Source: Diabrotica undecimpunctata
Lineage: Eukaryota; Arthropoda; Insecta; Coleoptera; Chrysomelidae
Reading direction: 5' to 3'
Length of the DNA stretch: 64,000 nt
Assembly (NCBI RefSeq): GCF_040954645.1
Contig: NC_092806.1
Coordinates: 110,204,731-110,268,730, forward strand
The notes under the pieces were generated by a model. That model was not told the DNA's origin. It saw nothing but the letters and a program-made list of their open reading frames with translations, and did not search any database. Of the stretch, positions 21,540 to 33,849 are shown piece after piece (position 1 is the stretch's first letter; the number at the start of each line of letters is the position of its first letter). The translations under genes were made by a program, and so were the position numbers.

Positions 21540-23305
21540 CAACCGTCGCATCTCCTGCTAATAATTTCGCGCACGTAACTGTCCCTTACAATCACCGGTT
21601 GCTTCAAGCGTTGTTTCTGAGAGAACTGTTCATTCTACATAAAAACTGCTAATTAACATTTTTGTTCACAATTATGTCAGCTACATTTCTTGTTTAAAAT
21701 ATTTTTTTGTATGGTGTATTGATTCTTGGTATTTCGATGTTTTCTGTGCCCCCGCCCCTTCGAGGGTGGGTTTAGGGGGAAACACGGGGGTAGCAGTGGC
21801 AAACTTTTTTGCATCTTTTTTGGATCCCAGAATTAAAATTCCCAGTAAAATTCAGCTTTTTCGTAAGATTTTTAGACGTTCAGTGACATTTTCGTCTCTG
21901 ACGACTAGAGTAAAGTAAATGTAGAAGAATGTTTGAATACTTAATTTTCAGTCAATTTCTTTAATTTTCTTTAATTTATAAATAATTTTATCAACAATGG
22001 TTTATTTGCTTATTATTTTCAGTTCCATATTAACATATCAGAATTGGAATAAATATTTAAAAATACTTATACACACCATGACAGAGGACTCACACCAACA
22101 ATTATTTTTTCAAAGAAAGTTTGTAATTTAGTTATACATTATACATTTTCAATACAAATGTACATATTTTAATTTAATTAACAAATAATCACTTAAGTTT
22201 GTTCTGTAACTTTGACTTAGCTGAGTTAGTTATCATAGCATAAGTATTACAATTATTTATATTGTTACATTGAAATCAATTATTTAAAGTTTGTTAAAGT
22301 ATGCCAATATTAACACATCAAATAACTTTGATATCTAAAATTAAAAAATTTAGATTTTATTAATATCAGCTTGTTTCATAAACTGGATAACTTAACTTAC
22401 AGCATTTAAAATAGAAGAAGAACTGTCACACTTTAACCTACATTTGTCAAGTTTACCTCTAAAATCTGATATACAGCACATAAAAAACTCATTGTCTCCT
22501 AATAAGAAATGTAGTTCTTTTGGAAATCCTCTCCTATTATTTTTAATTAAATGTTTGTTTCGTCCCCCGTTTTTTAAAGTGTTTTCTGTGTGTTTCTGTG
22601 TGTGTAAAAGTGTCTTAATTTAATTTTAACATAAAAATCTTTCGACTTTACAGTAATTTGCCAGTTATTGCAACAAATTTATCAAAGAAATTTTGATAAC
22701 TTCAAGTTTATACAATTGCACACCCACACAATCTATACATCCATTCCTATTCATTGTCTTACAACTGTCACCTTCCAGAACAAAACATAAAATCTCAATA
22801 AATAACACATATTTCATAAATATATCTCCAGAATAAACTTAAATAACTTTAAAGAAATTAATGGTATAGAACATTACTTTCATAAAACAAACAATACATT
22901 CCACTTATCTCTACTTCATTGGATAAAATCTGTCTCCTCAAGAACTTCCCAGTTTACTGTTAAACAATTACAATAGTTAACCTGAGTTCTCCAATCAACA
23001 ATCCAAGATAGTTTGAACCATGTTCTTTCAACCATCAATTAATAGAGTACCGGCATGTAAGTAATGTTTATTTAGTTGTTCATTTATTTATTGATTCATT
23101 ACAGTTTAATAGACGATGTTACCAATTTGTGGGTCTTACCTTGTCTGCTTAAACATTTTATTATTATTAATTTTATTCATTTATAAAACCACAGACATGT
23201 AATATTGGCATAATTACTGTAATTTATATAATTTGTATCACCTACCTATGTTTTTATCTTTATTAGACAACACCCTAATAAGGGATTATTGTTTTCAGCA
23301 TTTTA
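21540..23305. other. No recognisable gene
   Basis: Bases 21745-21800 hold a GC-rich patch with GGTTTAGGGGGAAACACGGGG that looks like a repeat fragment. The remainder is AT-rich without supported genes. The sequence leading into the ribozyme candidate may be Penelope-derived, but I see no protein evidence. Confidence 0.3.
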
Positions 23306-23312
23306 ACTTTGT

Positions 23313-23366
23313 ATCGTGACCTGAAGATGCTTTGCATATTGTAGAAAGCGAAACCGGTCGTCCGAT
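23313..23366 (+). ncRNA. Hammerhead ribozyme candidate (Penelope-type)
   Basis: The core boxes appear in order: CTGAAGA (23321-23327), stem II GCTTT/AAAGC (23329-23333 with 23345-23349), GAAAC (23350-23354), a minimal stem III and the cleavage triplet GTC (23357-23359). Stem I closes with GAC (23318-23320) against GTC (23360-23362) and ATCG (23313-23316) against CGAT (23363-23366), leaving one bulged U. All three helices radiate from the conserved core in the correct order. The deviation is one extra U at 23328 between the core and stem II. Hammerheads with very short stem III are known from Penelope-like retroelements. Self-cleavage is untested. Confidence 0.6.
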
Positions 23367-23637
23367 TAGTTAAATTAAATTGATTGTGAGTAAGTCTAAC
23401 TTATTATTTCTTTCACCTTTTCTTTCACCTTTTTAAATGTAGAAGTATTATTGAGTGGAGTGTGAAAGAGTTAGGAGAGAATTGTTCGACACAATTGGAT
23501 GAAAACAAGTATGTCTTGGTTTAGATTGCATTGATTTGGATGGACACTAACAAAATTAAGGCTTTTTAGATGAATACATTTTTAAAGTTAACTCCAACAT
23601 TTCCAGCCACAAGCTTGGATGAGAAAGGTGGGGGATG

Positions 23638-23695
23638 AACGGTTAGTGGATGAGTCGTGATGCCAGAACGGTTAGTGGATGAGTCGTGGTGCCAG
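23638..23695. repeat. Two-copy 29-bp tandem repeat
   Basis: The unit AACGGTTAGTGGATGAGTCG followed by TG(A/G)TGCCAG occurs twice head-to-tail (23638-23666 and 23667-23695) with one difference. It lies in a locally GC-richer patch with no coding support. Confidence 0.85.
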
Positions 23696-23699
23696 TAGC

Positions 23700-25430
23700 T
23701 ATTCCAAGCGGTTGCTGCCATTAAATGCCACGCATCGCCCTGTGTTAGGATGAAGGCGAGTTTTGAGCGCCTTAAATCTGGATTTAAATTCTTAAATTTG
23801 ATTTAAGTATGGAAACCCTGAGAGAAAAGTCCCTTGATTTTCAGGATGGGAGTTAGGTGTAAGGTCAACAACCTTATTCTGTAAAAAATCAGCTGCTTTG
23901 AGTATTCAAAGAAAAACCGGACACGAAAAGTGATCGGGCAAAAAAGTAAATGACAAGCATTGCTATATGAAACATCCGACTATGACTATGCAGACCATAT
24001 AAAGTTTGATATTCACATTCGAAAACTAGAAATTAAAGCAAATCATAGAAAAAGTCAAGCCTCATAAATGGTTGTCATAAATTATAATGATGACAACGAA
24101 AATTTTAAAGTTGCCATGACGCTTTGTAAAATGTATGCATATGATAGCTGCCTTTAACTTTTTGTTCCTTGGTAATATTAATATTTAGATTTTCTATTAG
24201 ATAAAGCATATTTATGCTAGAAGTTCTTAATTTCTTTAGTGTTGATTTCTAATTTTTTTAATACTCGGATTATTTATATTTCTTTGTATTTTTCGATAGT
24301 CGAGTCGATATATTGATACCTTAATTTTATGGTATTACATTATTATTTACATCTTTTTGTAAATATTTGTTTATACACTTTTTTAACACATTATCCTAGT
24401 TATTCTCTTTCTATGATATACGAAACGTGTTAAGTTCTATAAAGGTCTAAATATTTATTTACAAGAGATTCCGAACATATTCTCCTCTCGAACTACAGTA
24501 ATTATCAAAATCTGACCTGTTAAAGAAAAGGTACTAAAAAACCTTGAGATACACATTGTTCCAGAGACAAAACATCTGAAAACGCACCAACAAAAGATCT
24601 TATTTCAAGTAAGTACAAAGAGGACATACCTTTTCATTGTATAAATAGTCTTTGGCTAACAAACTAATTCTGTAAGGAAGACAGATTAATTTTTCATTCA
24701 TGATGCAGATAATAGAACGAGAACCATTGTGAAACAACTCATTATTTTAATTGTCTCGAATCTTTGCAGCTAATTTTAGACGACGGTTAATTACATTAGG
24801 AGTGCATTCACAAACTCCAAACTGGATTTGTAATTAATATGTCATTTCTAATACTAGATGGGTTAGACGCAGATAAATATAACAAGTTCGTTTTGATGAA
24901 CGTCTCACTCATCGGTGTTAAGAAAATAGTACGTGAAAGACATAACAATTAATAAGTGACAGCACGTTGGCAAAAATATAATAAAAACTCTTATGAATCT
25001 GAGTTATAGCTGTTTTTAATGGAAAATATGACATGCTCATCATTATTAAAAACGTAAAAAAAATATTTGCAGAAATACCTAATTAGTTTTTAAGGAAGAA
25101 TTTAGTAATTATAGATCTCAGTTACTAATTTAAGTCATCGGAGATATTATTTAATTCATCCAAAGCTCTGGATAATTTGAAATATTAAATAATCAATAAC
25201 ATAAAAACATGAAAATCTAAATACAAAACAACCAATAATATATTATTTGGATATAGTTCTTTCAAGACAATTTTGATGTAGGTACCAAGTTGGTACAATT
25301 CCTCTTTTTTCAAATAATACAAAAGCCAAAATATTATCAGGAGGAGCGAAGCGTACTCTGTCGATACCAAGAATCCTTATTAAAAGATTCTGCTCATTGT
25401 CAATTTTAAGAAATAAGAAGCAACTTTTTT
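23700..25430. other. No recognisable gene
   Basis: AT-rich; frames such as 25185-25370 (minus) are low-complexity and unsupported. Bases 23820-24170 contain scattered short lysine-rich frames that I cannot assign. Confidence 0.3.
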
Positions 25431-25513
25431 GTCACATTTATTCCTCCCGTCATGACTTATGGAATGGAGACTATGACACTTACTAACCTACTAACCAATC
25501 TCTCAATACACTT

Positions 25514-26529
25514 CTTCTTTGGGTGCCGTGTCCGTATTCAGACGTTGGCCGTCATCATGTTTACAATTTCCTGAAACCTTTCTCTGTCAGCTGCTGCGCG
25601 AAATAATTCTTCTACTGTGGAACCACACCATTGTCTAATATTACGCAGCCATGAAAATTTCTTTCGACCAATCCATCTCTTTCCTTCCATTTTTCCTTGT
25701 ATTATAAGGCGAAGTAGATGGTATTTAGGTCCTCTAATTATATGGCCGAAGTATTCTGTTTTTCTCCTCTTTATGGTGTTTATTCAGAATAGCAGCAAGC
25801 AAAGTTAGGATAGCCATGTTGATCGCCAACATCCGGAACGGATAGGCATCGTAAGAAGAAGAAGATGGTGTTTATGAGCAGACGTTCTGAATTCATCATT
25901 TGAAGAACATCTTCATTGGAAGTGTGCGAAACCCACGATATCTTTAGGATTCGTCTATAGCACCACAATTCGAATGCTTCTAACTTGTTTAGCATTGTGG
26001 TTTTTAACGTCCATGTCTCACAACCATACAATAGGAAGGACCACACATAACATTTCAGGACCTTCTTGCGAATATTCATCGACAGGTTCCTGTTGCATAA
26101 AACTGGTTTCCAGGTCATAGAAGCCTTACGTGATATTTTGATCCTGGTTATTATCTCTTCATCAGAGTCACAATTTACATTTAACCAGCTGCCAAGGTAT
26201 TTGAAATGATTTACCCTTTCGATCTCCTCTCCATTAAGAGAAATCAGACCTTGATCTATATTAATCTTTCTAACTGTCATCCACTTTGTCTTTGAAATGT
26301 TGATTTTTAGGCCTCTCCGATAACTTGCTTCACTGACTAGATTTAGTAATGTTTGGAGTTCTTGTAAATTTTCTGCAAGAATGGCTGTATCGTCAGCGTA
26401 TCTAATATTGTTGATTACTTCTCCACCTAGTCTTACTCCCTCTTGTCTGTCATCCAAAGCCTCTCCAAAGATTTCTTCAGAGTACAGATTAAAAAGAGTG
26501 GGTGACATATTTTTTCAGTCGGACTGTCT
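25514..26529 (-). pseudogene. 5'-truncated LINE inserted in the host LINE
   Basis: Flanked by an exact 11-bp duplication TCAATACACTT (25503-25513 and 26530-26540). The minus strand encodes MSPTLFNLYSEEIF, INNIRYADDTAILAENLQEL with the YADD catalytic box, LKINISKTKWM, HFKYLGSWLN, VWSFLLYGCETWTLK, LEAFELWCYRRILKISWV, then beyond the nested insertion YFGHIIRG, GKRWIGRKKFSWLRNI and ELFRAAADREKFQEIVNMM. The frame is open from 26508 to the nested insertion. After it the frame continues to a stop and a GAAG-type tail. It starts inside the RT palm, so it was dead on arrival. Confidence 0.85.
25784..25864 (+). mobile_element. 81-bp LINE 3' fragment nested in the 25.5-kb LINE
   Basis: The fragment encodes AASKVRIAMLIANIRNG, a stop and a (GAA)n tail. 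It is flanked by an exact 11-bp duplication ATGGTGTTTAT (25773-25783 and 25865-25875). The same LINE family is at 3416-3584 and 47383-47660. It lies opposite in orientation to its host LINE, making the third level of the nest. Confidence 0.85.
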
Positions 26530-26661
26530 TCAATACACTTAGGATAACTCAAAGAGCTACTGAGAGAATCAGGTAAATATAAGCTTAAGAGATCATATGA
26601 GAAACGAAGATTGATAAGAAGAAAAACCAAAGTAGATTTTATCGACGCTATCGCAAAATCT

Positions 26662-27149
26662 GGTCTGATATACCAATATGCCTTAAAAGAAAAACGTTTA
26701 ATCAGTGTGTTTTGCCAGTGTTAACTTACGGTGCGGAAACGTTGACCATGACAAGGAGAACAGTTCAAAAGATCCGTGTGTGTCAAAGGGCGATGGAGCG
26801 TGCTATGTTGGGCGTTTCACTACGAGACAAGATCCCAAATCGCCAGCTACGACAAAGAACAGGAGTGGTTGATGCAGTAGAGAGAGTAGCAACACTAAAA
26901 TGGAACTGGGCAGGTCACGTGGCTCGAATGACAGATAATAGATGGACAAAGCGGATACTGGAATGGAGACCAAGAAATGATGCCTACCGAAGCAGAGGTC
27001 GTCCACCAACACGTTGGACTGACGATCTAAGACGTTCTCATAGGAATTGGATGCAAGAGGCACAAGATCGAAATAGATGGAAAATTATGAGGGAGATCTA
27101 TGTCCAGCAGTGGATAAGCGAAGATTGAATGATGATGATGATGATGATG
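26662..27149 (+). pseudogene. 5'-truncated RTE-like LINE 3' end with (GAT)n tail
   Basis: Flanked by an exact 12-bp duplication ATCGCAAAATCT (26650-26661 and 27150-27161). It encodes VLPVLTYGAETLTMTRRTVQ, RVCQRAMERAMLGVSLRDKI, VATLKWNWAGHVARM, RWTKRILEWRPRNDAYRSRG, RPPTRWTDDLRR and WKIMREIYVQQWISED, then a stop and a (GAT)n tail to 27149. The frame from 26712 to 27128 is intact, so this copy is fairly young. The closest relative in the window is the tail of the element at 53630-54615 (ILEWRPRHDAYRNRG-type box). Confidence 0.88.
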
Positions 27150-27399
27150 ATCGCAAAATCTAAGTGCAAATGAGCAGGGCATACGGCAAGAGAGAGCGAA
27201 GAGAAGTGGACAAAGAGACTAACGCAATGGCAACCAAGAGCATATAAAAGAGACATAGGAAGACAACAAAAAGGATGGATCAACGACATTTAAGAAAAGA
27301 CAGGGAGAAACTGGCTCCAGATGGCTCAAGACAAGCGAACATGAAAAACACAAGACGAGGCCTATATCCAGGAGTGACCCAGGGAAGGCTGCTAAGAAT

Positions 27400-30300
27400 T
27401 ATCTTATTCAATCATCTTTTATCAATATTTTTTTATCGTTATTGGTGTTTAGTAATTACTTGTCGAATTTATCAAACAATGTGTCCCCATTTCAGCTACG
27501 TCTCTTTTGAAATTTATCTCTGCTGAAATCTATCTTCCGAGGTATCAGCATGGCATACTACCGATATAAGACAATATGTCCAATTATATCGGCTAGTAGC
27601 TCCAAGCATACCAGACACGGGCCGCATTCGTTATCTGTTTATTGATGATACATATGAATTTATCATCTTTTTTGTAAATAAGATTTGTTCTTGGTCACTT
27701 CTTACAAACTTTTAATGTAATTTTACTCCCTGTTGTAATCGTGACGATCTGACTTTTTTATATCTGTTCCAACTAAATCTTAAATAAAATATTTGTATTT
27801 TATTTTACTTCCGTTTTACTGTCCAGAATTATGAAATATAAAAAAGGAGGACTTTATATATTTAAGTAGTATGTCCCGTTTTTCAGGTATTGCGAAATTC
27901 TTAACTTCTTGCTATTCATACAAATCTATACGTCTATTGTAAGTTTTCACATATTCAGTTTTAAATTATCCGTTAAATATTTAATCACGATGTAAAAAGA
28001 AAGTTAATTCATTAATCAGTGCTAAGTCAAAACCTAGTCAAATGATAATATAGTTGTTCCTGTGAAAATGTTACGAGCCAATAAATAACAACTTGCTAGT
28101 TGCTTTACAATAATTGATGGTCAATTCTCATGCAAATCATAATTTATCGGGTATTACTTTAAATGGATATAAATAAAGACTTAAGGACAAAGTAACCTTT
28201 GATATTTATTAGTGGTATTTGCTAACTTGATCAACAAACATGGCCGGCCATCATTTACTTTGTGGATTGAATATATTTTTAATTCATATTCCAATTAGTT
28301 TTCTATTATTTTGCGTATATTGGCACTATCTTATCTTTTAAATTACAATGAAATTCAGAATAAAAAAATTAATTGATTTTCCCCTTTTTCAAAGTCTTTT
28401 TGCCTGTCACTTTTCTTCTTAAATCAATAAAGGGAATTCTGTATCACAGGTTAACCTAAAAGTACCTAAACATTCACCTTTCTGCATATCCTGGCAGACT
28501 CCAATTTTTTCATTATCATCTTTGTATAATATCATCAGAATAATCATTTTTTGTTTGTTATTTAGTCGATTGTGCTTATGTCAATTCATTTCAAGAGAAT
28601 TATAAATGACTGTTTACTATGAACACTGCTGATTACATTTCATTACTTACTACCAAGGAGTACAAACTTTCACAGCACCGAAATTTCCGTATACCGTCCC
28701 AAGGAATCTGACTCTTTTTCTTATCTTGACAACTGGACTTCCAGATAGATGACCGACAGTTGGAAATCGAGTCTTCATAGTTACATAGAGTTACATGGTG
28801 AAGATTGTGAGTGTGGCGCATAAGATGGATACTTGGATGTGGCCTGTGGGCCAACCAAGAGAGCCAGGAGCATAGCTGAAGTGTATCTGGCTATAAAAAG
28901 TAAACGTCCTGTTCGAATCACTCGAGTATCCCCGCGGCATATACAGACTTCGCACACATTGCAGCCACCGGAGGAGAGAAGCAGCTTCAGTTCCAGAAAA
29001 CGGGTACCACAGAAAAGTATACGGTATTACCAGAAAAAGACTTTAGATGCGGAATTGTTTGAGTTGAGGTATATGTAAGACTACCAAACCTTGCAATCTA
29101 TGTACCGAAGCGTTCGGGCGTGGCGCCAGAAAATTAATAATCTCTGGAACCATTTAGTATTGAAAAATATAGGTGAAAAGAGAGTATCGACACTTGGTGC
29201 TCTTACATTTACACCTTACATTTCCGTACACTTACAACAACATACATCCAAAAACACTCCACGAACACGAACACCAAAACATACCTTTACTATTTTTACT
29301 ACACTACCTTCCATACTCACATCACTCAGAATACAAAACCAGACATGCCCTGCACCAGATCCTAAAGACAAAACTTACTGCCCACAGACGGACATGAATT
29401 AGCACATTAGGAAGGGGAATGGTCGCTGTCACTCAGAGAGATCTGCGCCCAAAATCCTGAGATGGCCTGGATTTTTATAGTTTCACCGTGTATAATTGTG
29501 AAACATATCGATTAGTAGGCTAATTACAGTTTATTCAACTTCTTGCAAACTATAGATTGCCTAATAATAGGTATTGAAGAAATAATTGCAATCATTTCCT
29601 CGGTTCAAATTATATTTGTCAGCTTTCAAAAGTCAAAGGTTTTTGTTCTATGCAGAGGGCAATACACTTATTTGATGAATCGTAGCATTTTAGTAAGATT
29701 ATAAATATAGCTTCGGAACTAGTTTGGGACACGGTCTATTATAAATTTTACCTCAACAACAACTATAGTGGAATAATTTAGTAGCTGTCAATAAAACTAT
29801 ATTTACTCTACGACTTTAATTCTTTATTTTAACATCGTCGATAGAGAAAAATCGGACACCGTGCATTAGAAACAATTCGAAATTATAATTGCATTCGAAT
29901 TGTACACACGTCATACCAATCATGCAAGACTTAAAATCTAAACACAACAAACCACAAACAAAATCTCATAAAAAAAACTAAACCAACTCAACAATCAACA
30001 CAACAATAGAAAGTATGCTTGACAGCACAATATAACACCAAAGCCACAAAAACTCTCCAGTTCAAGAAAATTCTCAAGACTCCTCAAAAAACACAACCAC
30101 CTAGGAGAAATCTCTTACACTCTAGAAGTCGAACCTACCGAACAACCAGCCATCCTATACACAACGGGTCTTATTCCCAAAATAAGAGAATGGGAAGATT
30201 ACACACAATTCAAACACGATAAGACCGTCAAGTTCAGGTATATTTAAATAAATTTTAACAAAAGATTTAAAAATTTATTAACAATATGCAAAAACAGCGA

Positions 30301-31860
30301 TTGTGTAGTTGATTTTGCAATAACTTTTTTGTTTATTAACCGATTTTAATTTTGCGTATCTCATTTTTTGTATGTGTTTTGTTCTGAAAAATTTGTCTGT
30401 TGACGTCAAATCTCTAACTAATTTTTAAGTTATGAGCTTTGATTGTTTATTTAAAAATATTTTCACTAAAAAATTGATGAATCCCTAATCTTTCCAAACA
30501 TTTATAGCTAATTCCCCGGTACGGAATCGGCAATAGCCATCGAACCTATTGTATCAGCTACCCGATTATCATAATACAGGAAGGATATAACAAAAGATAG
30601 TGAGTAAAAACACACATTTTTAATGAAGAAATGCTGATAAGTCCGTTGAATTTTTTAAACGACCCTCTAGTGTTTCAGACACATTTTTGTATGTGTAATG
30701 GGGTGCTGACATATCAAGCTCAAGAGAATGTAAAATAGATTATCAAGAGCTTTATGGATAATAATTCTAACGACAGAGAACCAGATTTTCATAAAAAAAT
30801 ATATTGGATTTAAAATAAAGTACAATTTTCCGAGATTTGATACAGCTTTTATTTTACCTTACCATCTTTCCAACCTTACAATTTGTACCCATTAAAAACA
30901 AACTAATAAATTATTAATCTATAATAACTTTGAAGAGTTAAAAATGGATTACTACGATGAGTGGAAGTAATTTGGTTGTTTGGGGTGAATATCATCAAAA
31001 ATAACGTATATGGTATAAATATAATGTGACATGTGACCTATTTGCCTGTTCCTGAGCATAGCTTTTAATAATGTATACGGATTCAAAGTTATCCCGTGAA
31101 GAAAATCGACGACAATATTTAGAAAACAACATCGATAAAGTAATATCTGAAGAACATTGCATCGGTACCGCGCGTGCTGGTACGCTGCATCATATACGAT
31201 CTCGAGATCTGGTTCAACCGGTAAAAAAATTTATAAATGATAGCCAGTCGAGTACAACAAAAGTGTATGTCGTCTTTTCTAACTCAACAATTTACAAACA
31301 TTAAAGCGGAAAATGTTAGTAATGCATAAAATGTACAAGAAATCCAATTATAATGCATTTTATTAGTAGTTGTTTATCAAGCAACTACCAGTGTACGTAT
31401 AAGGGCATAATCTAGGTGATGTTGATAATATGAATGATTGGATGCCATTAAGGCTTTATTCAATCAATGGGCGATTTTAAATTGCATCACTTTCTTGATA
31501 AATAATATGAACTTTGAGATTTTTGTCGTGTTCTCTATCGTCTTCCGTATCAAAAACAAGAAACGGCTGGCTACATATATAGAAGGTAGATGCAGAAAAT
31601 TGTTAGGTGCGGGTAGTTTTTGTTCTCAATCATATTTGTATTTAAGGATGCCGCGATGCGCATACTGCTGCTGCATTCCTGTACGCTTCCACTTTCCTTA
31701 AATATTTTACTTTTAATAAAATCATAATAAAAATTAATGCTTTAGTCCAGATACGCACTATCCTTTTTTTCCAATGTTTTTCCAATGTTTGGGAAGATAA
31801 AACGAATATTGTTTTACAATAATTTAGTTAGTGTATTAATAATTAATAAAACAATGTTTA
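27400..31860. other. No confidently recognised gene
   Basis: Mostly AT-rich. Three spots are unexplained: 28833-29078 (+), an 81-codon GC-richer frame (RARSIAEVYLAIKSKRP...); 29091-29402 (+), with two overlapping Thr/His-rich frames; and 29930-30240, an A/C-rich stretch translating in part as AILYTTGLIPKIREWEDY, faintly like the R2-like C-terminus at 34.6 kb. The frames at 31071-31304 and 31438-31701 have no family resemblance. Confidence 0.3.
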
Positions 31861-31869
31861 AATGAAGAA

Positions 31870-32490
31870 GCCAGAAGACAAGAGGAAAAAAAACTAAGTT
31901 AGAGCATAAGGTATACAAACCATTTTTTCATGTGATGTTTCAAGTTTCTGGTGATAGCTTGGATAGACTGCTGAAACCCGAATCAATAAAAAACAACTAC
32001 AATCTGATAAACTCGGCAAAGATTCACCGCATAATAAATCAGCCGACACAAAGAAAAATGAACTAAAGGAATTCATTGAAAAATTTTTCTGCGACGAATA
32101 TCATTATTGCAGAGAAAATAGCAACCGCAGGAAATAACACCCTCTAGATTTGAGTATTCATAAATAATACCAGTTATATATAGATGAGACACAGCCCTGC
32201 CCTATTTTAGTTTCCTAAAAACCTCCAACAAGGAATATAATTTACACTTTAATCCACCAATAACTTCCTATTAACAAAAATGTGATTATTTTAATATCCA
32301 AATAAATTCACCCAATGAAGCCACAACGAAACAACTAGAGTCTCCAAAAAGGTGTATCGAAATGGCAAAAAATGGAAACGCGTCTGTCATCTGTTTTGAT
32401 CTGATAAAGACGTTACCTACACCTGTACTTAACACCGAAAAGTGTTCTTCTCAAAAGCATCTCCATACTTCAATGTGGAAGAAATAAATC
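31870..32490 (+). pseudogene. Relic of a multicopy insect protein family of unknown function
   Basis: Collinear pieces in shifting frames read HVMFQVSGDSLDRLLK, then NELKEFIEKFFCDEYHYCRE with NSNRRK, HPLDLSIHK and YQLYIDET (32057-32200), then VICFDLIKTLPTPVLNTEK (about 32388-32445). From memory this order (a HYxR..N..R box, an L.I..MY.LY box, then CFDLQKTLPTP) characterises a large insect family often annotated as uncharacterised protein, probably mobile-element derived. Several stops are present. I cannot name a function. Confidence 0.5.
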
Positions 32491-32499
32491 ACAAATTGC

Positions 32500-33840
32500 T
32501 GGTAAGTGGTTATTTTTACTTACTACGCGACCAATATTTAACTTCTTGTTAATTTGCCATACCCAACTTTGTATATAACCTGTTGCATCATTCAGTTTAC
32601 ATAGATATAGGGGTTTAACGTCTAATCCAAGCGACTAAGAGTAGAGGAGCTGTATTAGACAGATTACAACTTCGTGGATTGTCAGGGTCTTAGCACTACT
32701 TATGATTTTTGTAGCTGGAATCGAACTCATATCATTCAGAACCAAAGGCGGATACACTCACCTTTGACCTACCTAGGACCATTTTGGGAATGTAGAGAGA
32801 AAAGAATTGCTAAAAGAAAAGTCCGTATATCTAGAAATGGATAAATCAAATTTTTCTTACTATCAAAGTCCTTGAAAATAATAGACGTCACTGAATAGTT
32901 GCTGAAGCAAAAGGTGGTTTCTGGAGTGGCTCAAAATTTAATGGCTGAGATTTAGGACAGACTTTCCCAAAACTATCCAGTGTAAGACCAGCAACGACGG
33001 TATTATTAAAGTAAGATCTGTTTTCGGTTAGTGAGCGATATAAACACAAATGCAATGTAGTGATATCGTTTACTAATTTTTTAAAAATGGTTTCCCTCCC
33101 TTCTCTCTTTCGTCTCTCTCGATCTCTCTTTCAAATATTGGAACAGCAAAACATATTTAGAGATACTGGAAGAGTGAATATAATTTTTTCTAAGCAGAAC
33201 ACTTTTTTGTCTTTTATTCACCTCTTATACAAAAGCTAATATTCCAACACCCTCTCGCAAATATTTATTATCAAAAGACAGCCGACCGCCACCCCACAAC
33301 AAAATAAAATAGGTCCTTCACGAAAAGTTATTACAGTAATGAAAATATTTTCCGAACTCTCTAACACATGCTTTCGATGTCTTTGACAAGTTCGAAGGAC
33401 ACAAGGGCACAACCATCATAATAAAGATTTGTAATGACATAATCGCTGCAGATTTGTAGTTCTGTCAATGAAGCCTTAATAATAGACCGCGTAACTATTG
33501 TTATCGCATCTGTACAGGGTTGGATTAATCATCGTTTTAAGAACCTTGCATTCTACTTTTATACATGAACACTGTCGCTATTTGTTATCGAATTATTTTT
33601 TACTGAAATAATTCTAAAAATAATACATAAAATATCTGATGAAACTGCATTTAAAATTCTGCAGATCGCTAAACATTAGTGTCCCGAGGAATATACCAGC
33701 CATATCTTCCGCAAGACACTATCGTCCTTCTTTCGCGTAGGAATCAGTATGTTCCCTTAAGGTAAAATCTTTTAACATCGAATTGTGTCACATAAATTTT
33801 TAGAATTTAAGGATTTCAATATGCAATCTAAGGGTTATTA
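32500..33840. other. No recognisable gene; CT-rich patch
   Basis: A pyrimidine-rich simple-sequence patch lies at about 33093-33131 (TCTCTC-type). The rest is AT-rich and unassigned. Confidence 0.35.
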
Positions 33841-33849
33841 GACCTTGGT

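Larger units (their letters stand above)
25437..27395 (+). pseudogene. Host LINE 3' region split by two nested LINE insertions
   Basis: Three plus-strand pieces (25437-25513, 26530-26661, 27150-27395) join into one LINE C-terminus once the two insertions and duplicate target copies are removed. They read TFIPPVMTYGMETMTLT, then LRITQRATERIR and RDHMRNED, then DAIAKSKCK, EEKWTKRLTQWQPRAYKRDI and NWLQMAQDKRT with DEAYIQE. This is the usual order of this LINE type: the post-RT (P)V.TYG.ET box, RAMER-like helix, WTKR..W.PR box and terminal helix. It carries stops and frameshifts. Its own 5' end is truncated or unrecognisable before 25437. Confidence 0.75.

Noticed and set aside
25617..25808. Plus-strand frames opposite LINE C-termini (also 47398-47661, 34586-34978, 54753-55049)
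   Set aside because: They are antisense shadows of LINE reading frames on the minus strand.
28833..29402. Two or three overlapping frames (81, 103 and 74 codons)
   Set aside because: Overlapping frames in one GC/CA-rich stretch argue for chance; I recognise no family.
29930..30240. Possible R2-like C-terminal fragment (AILYTTGLIPKIREWEDY)
   Set aside because: Resemblance is limited to a few residues in an A/C-rich stretch, not enough to call.
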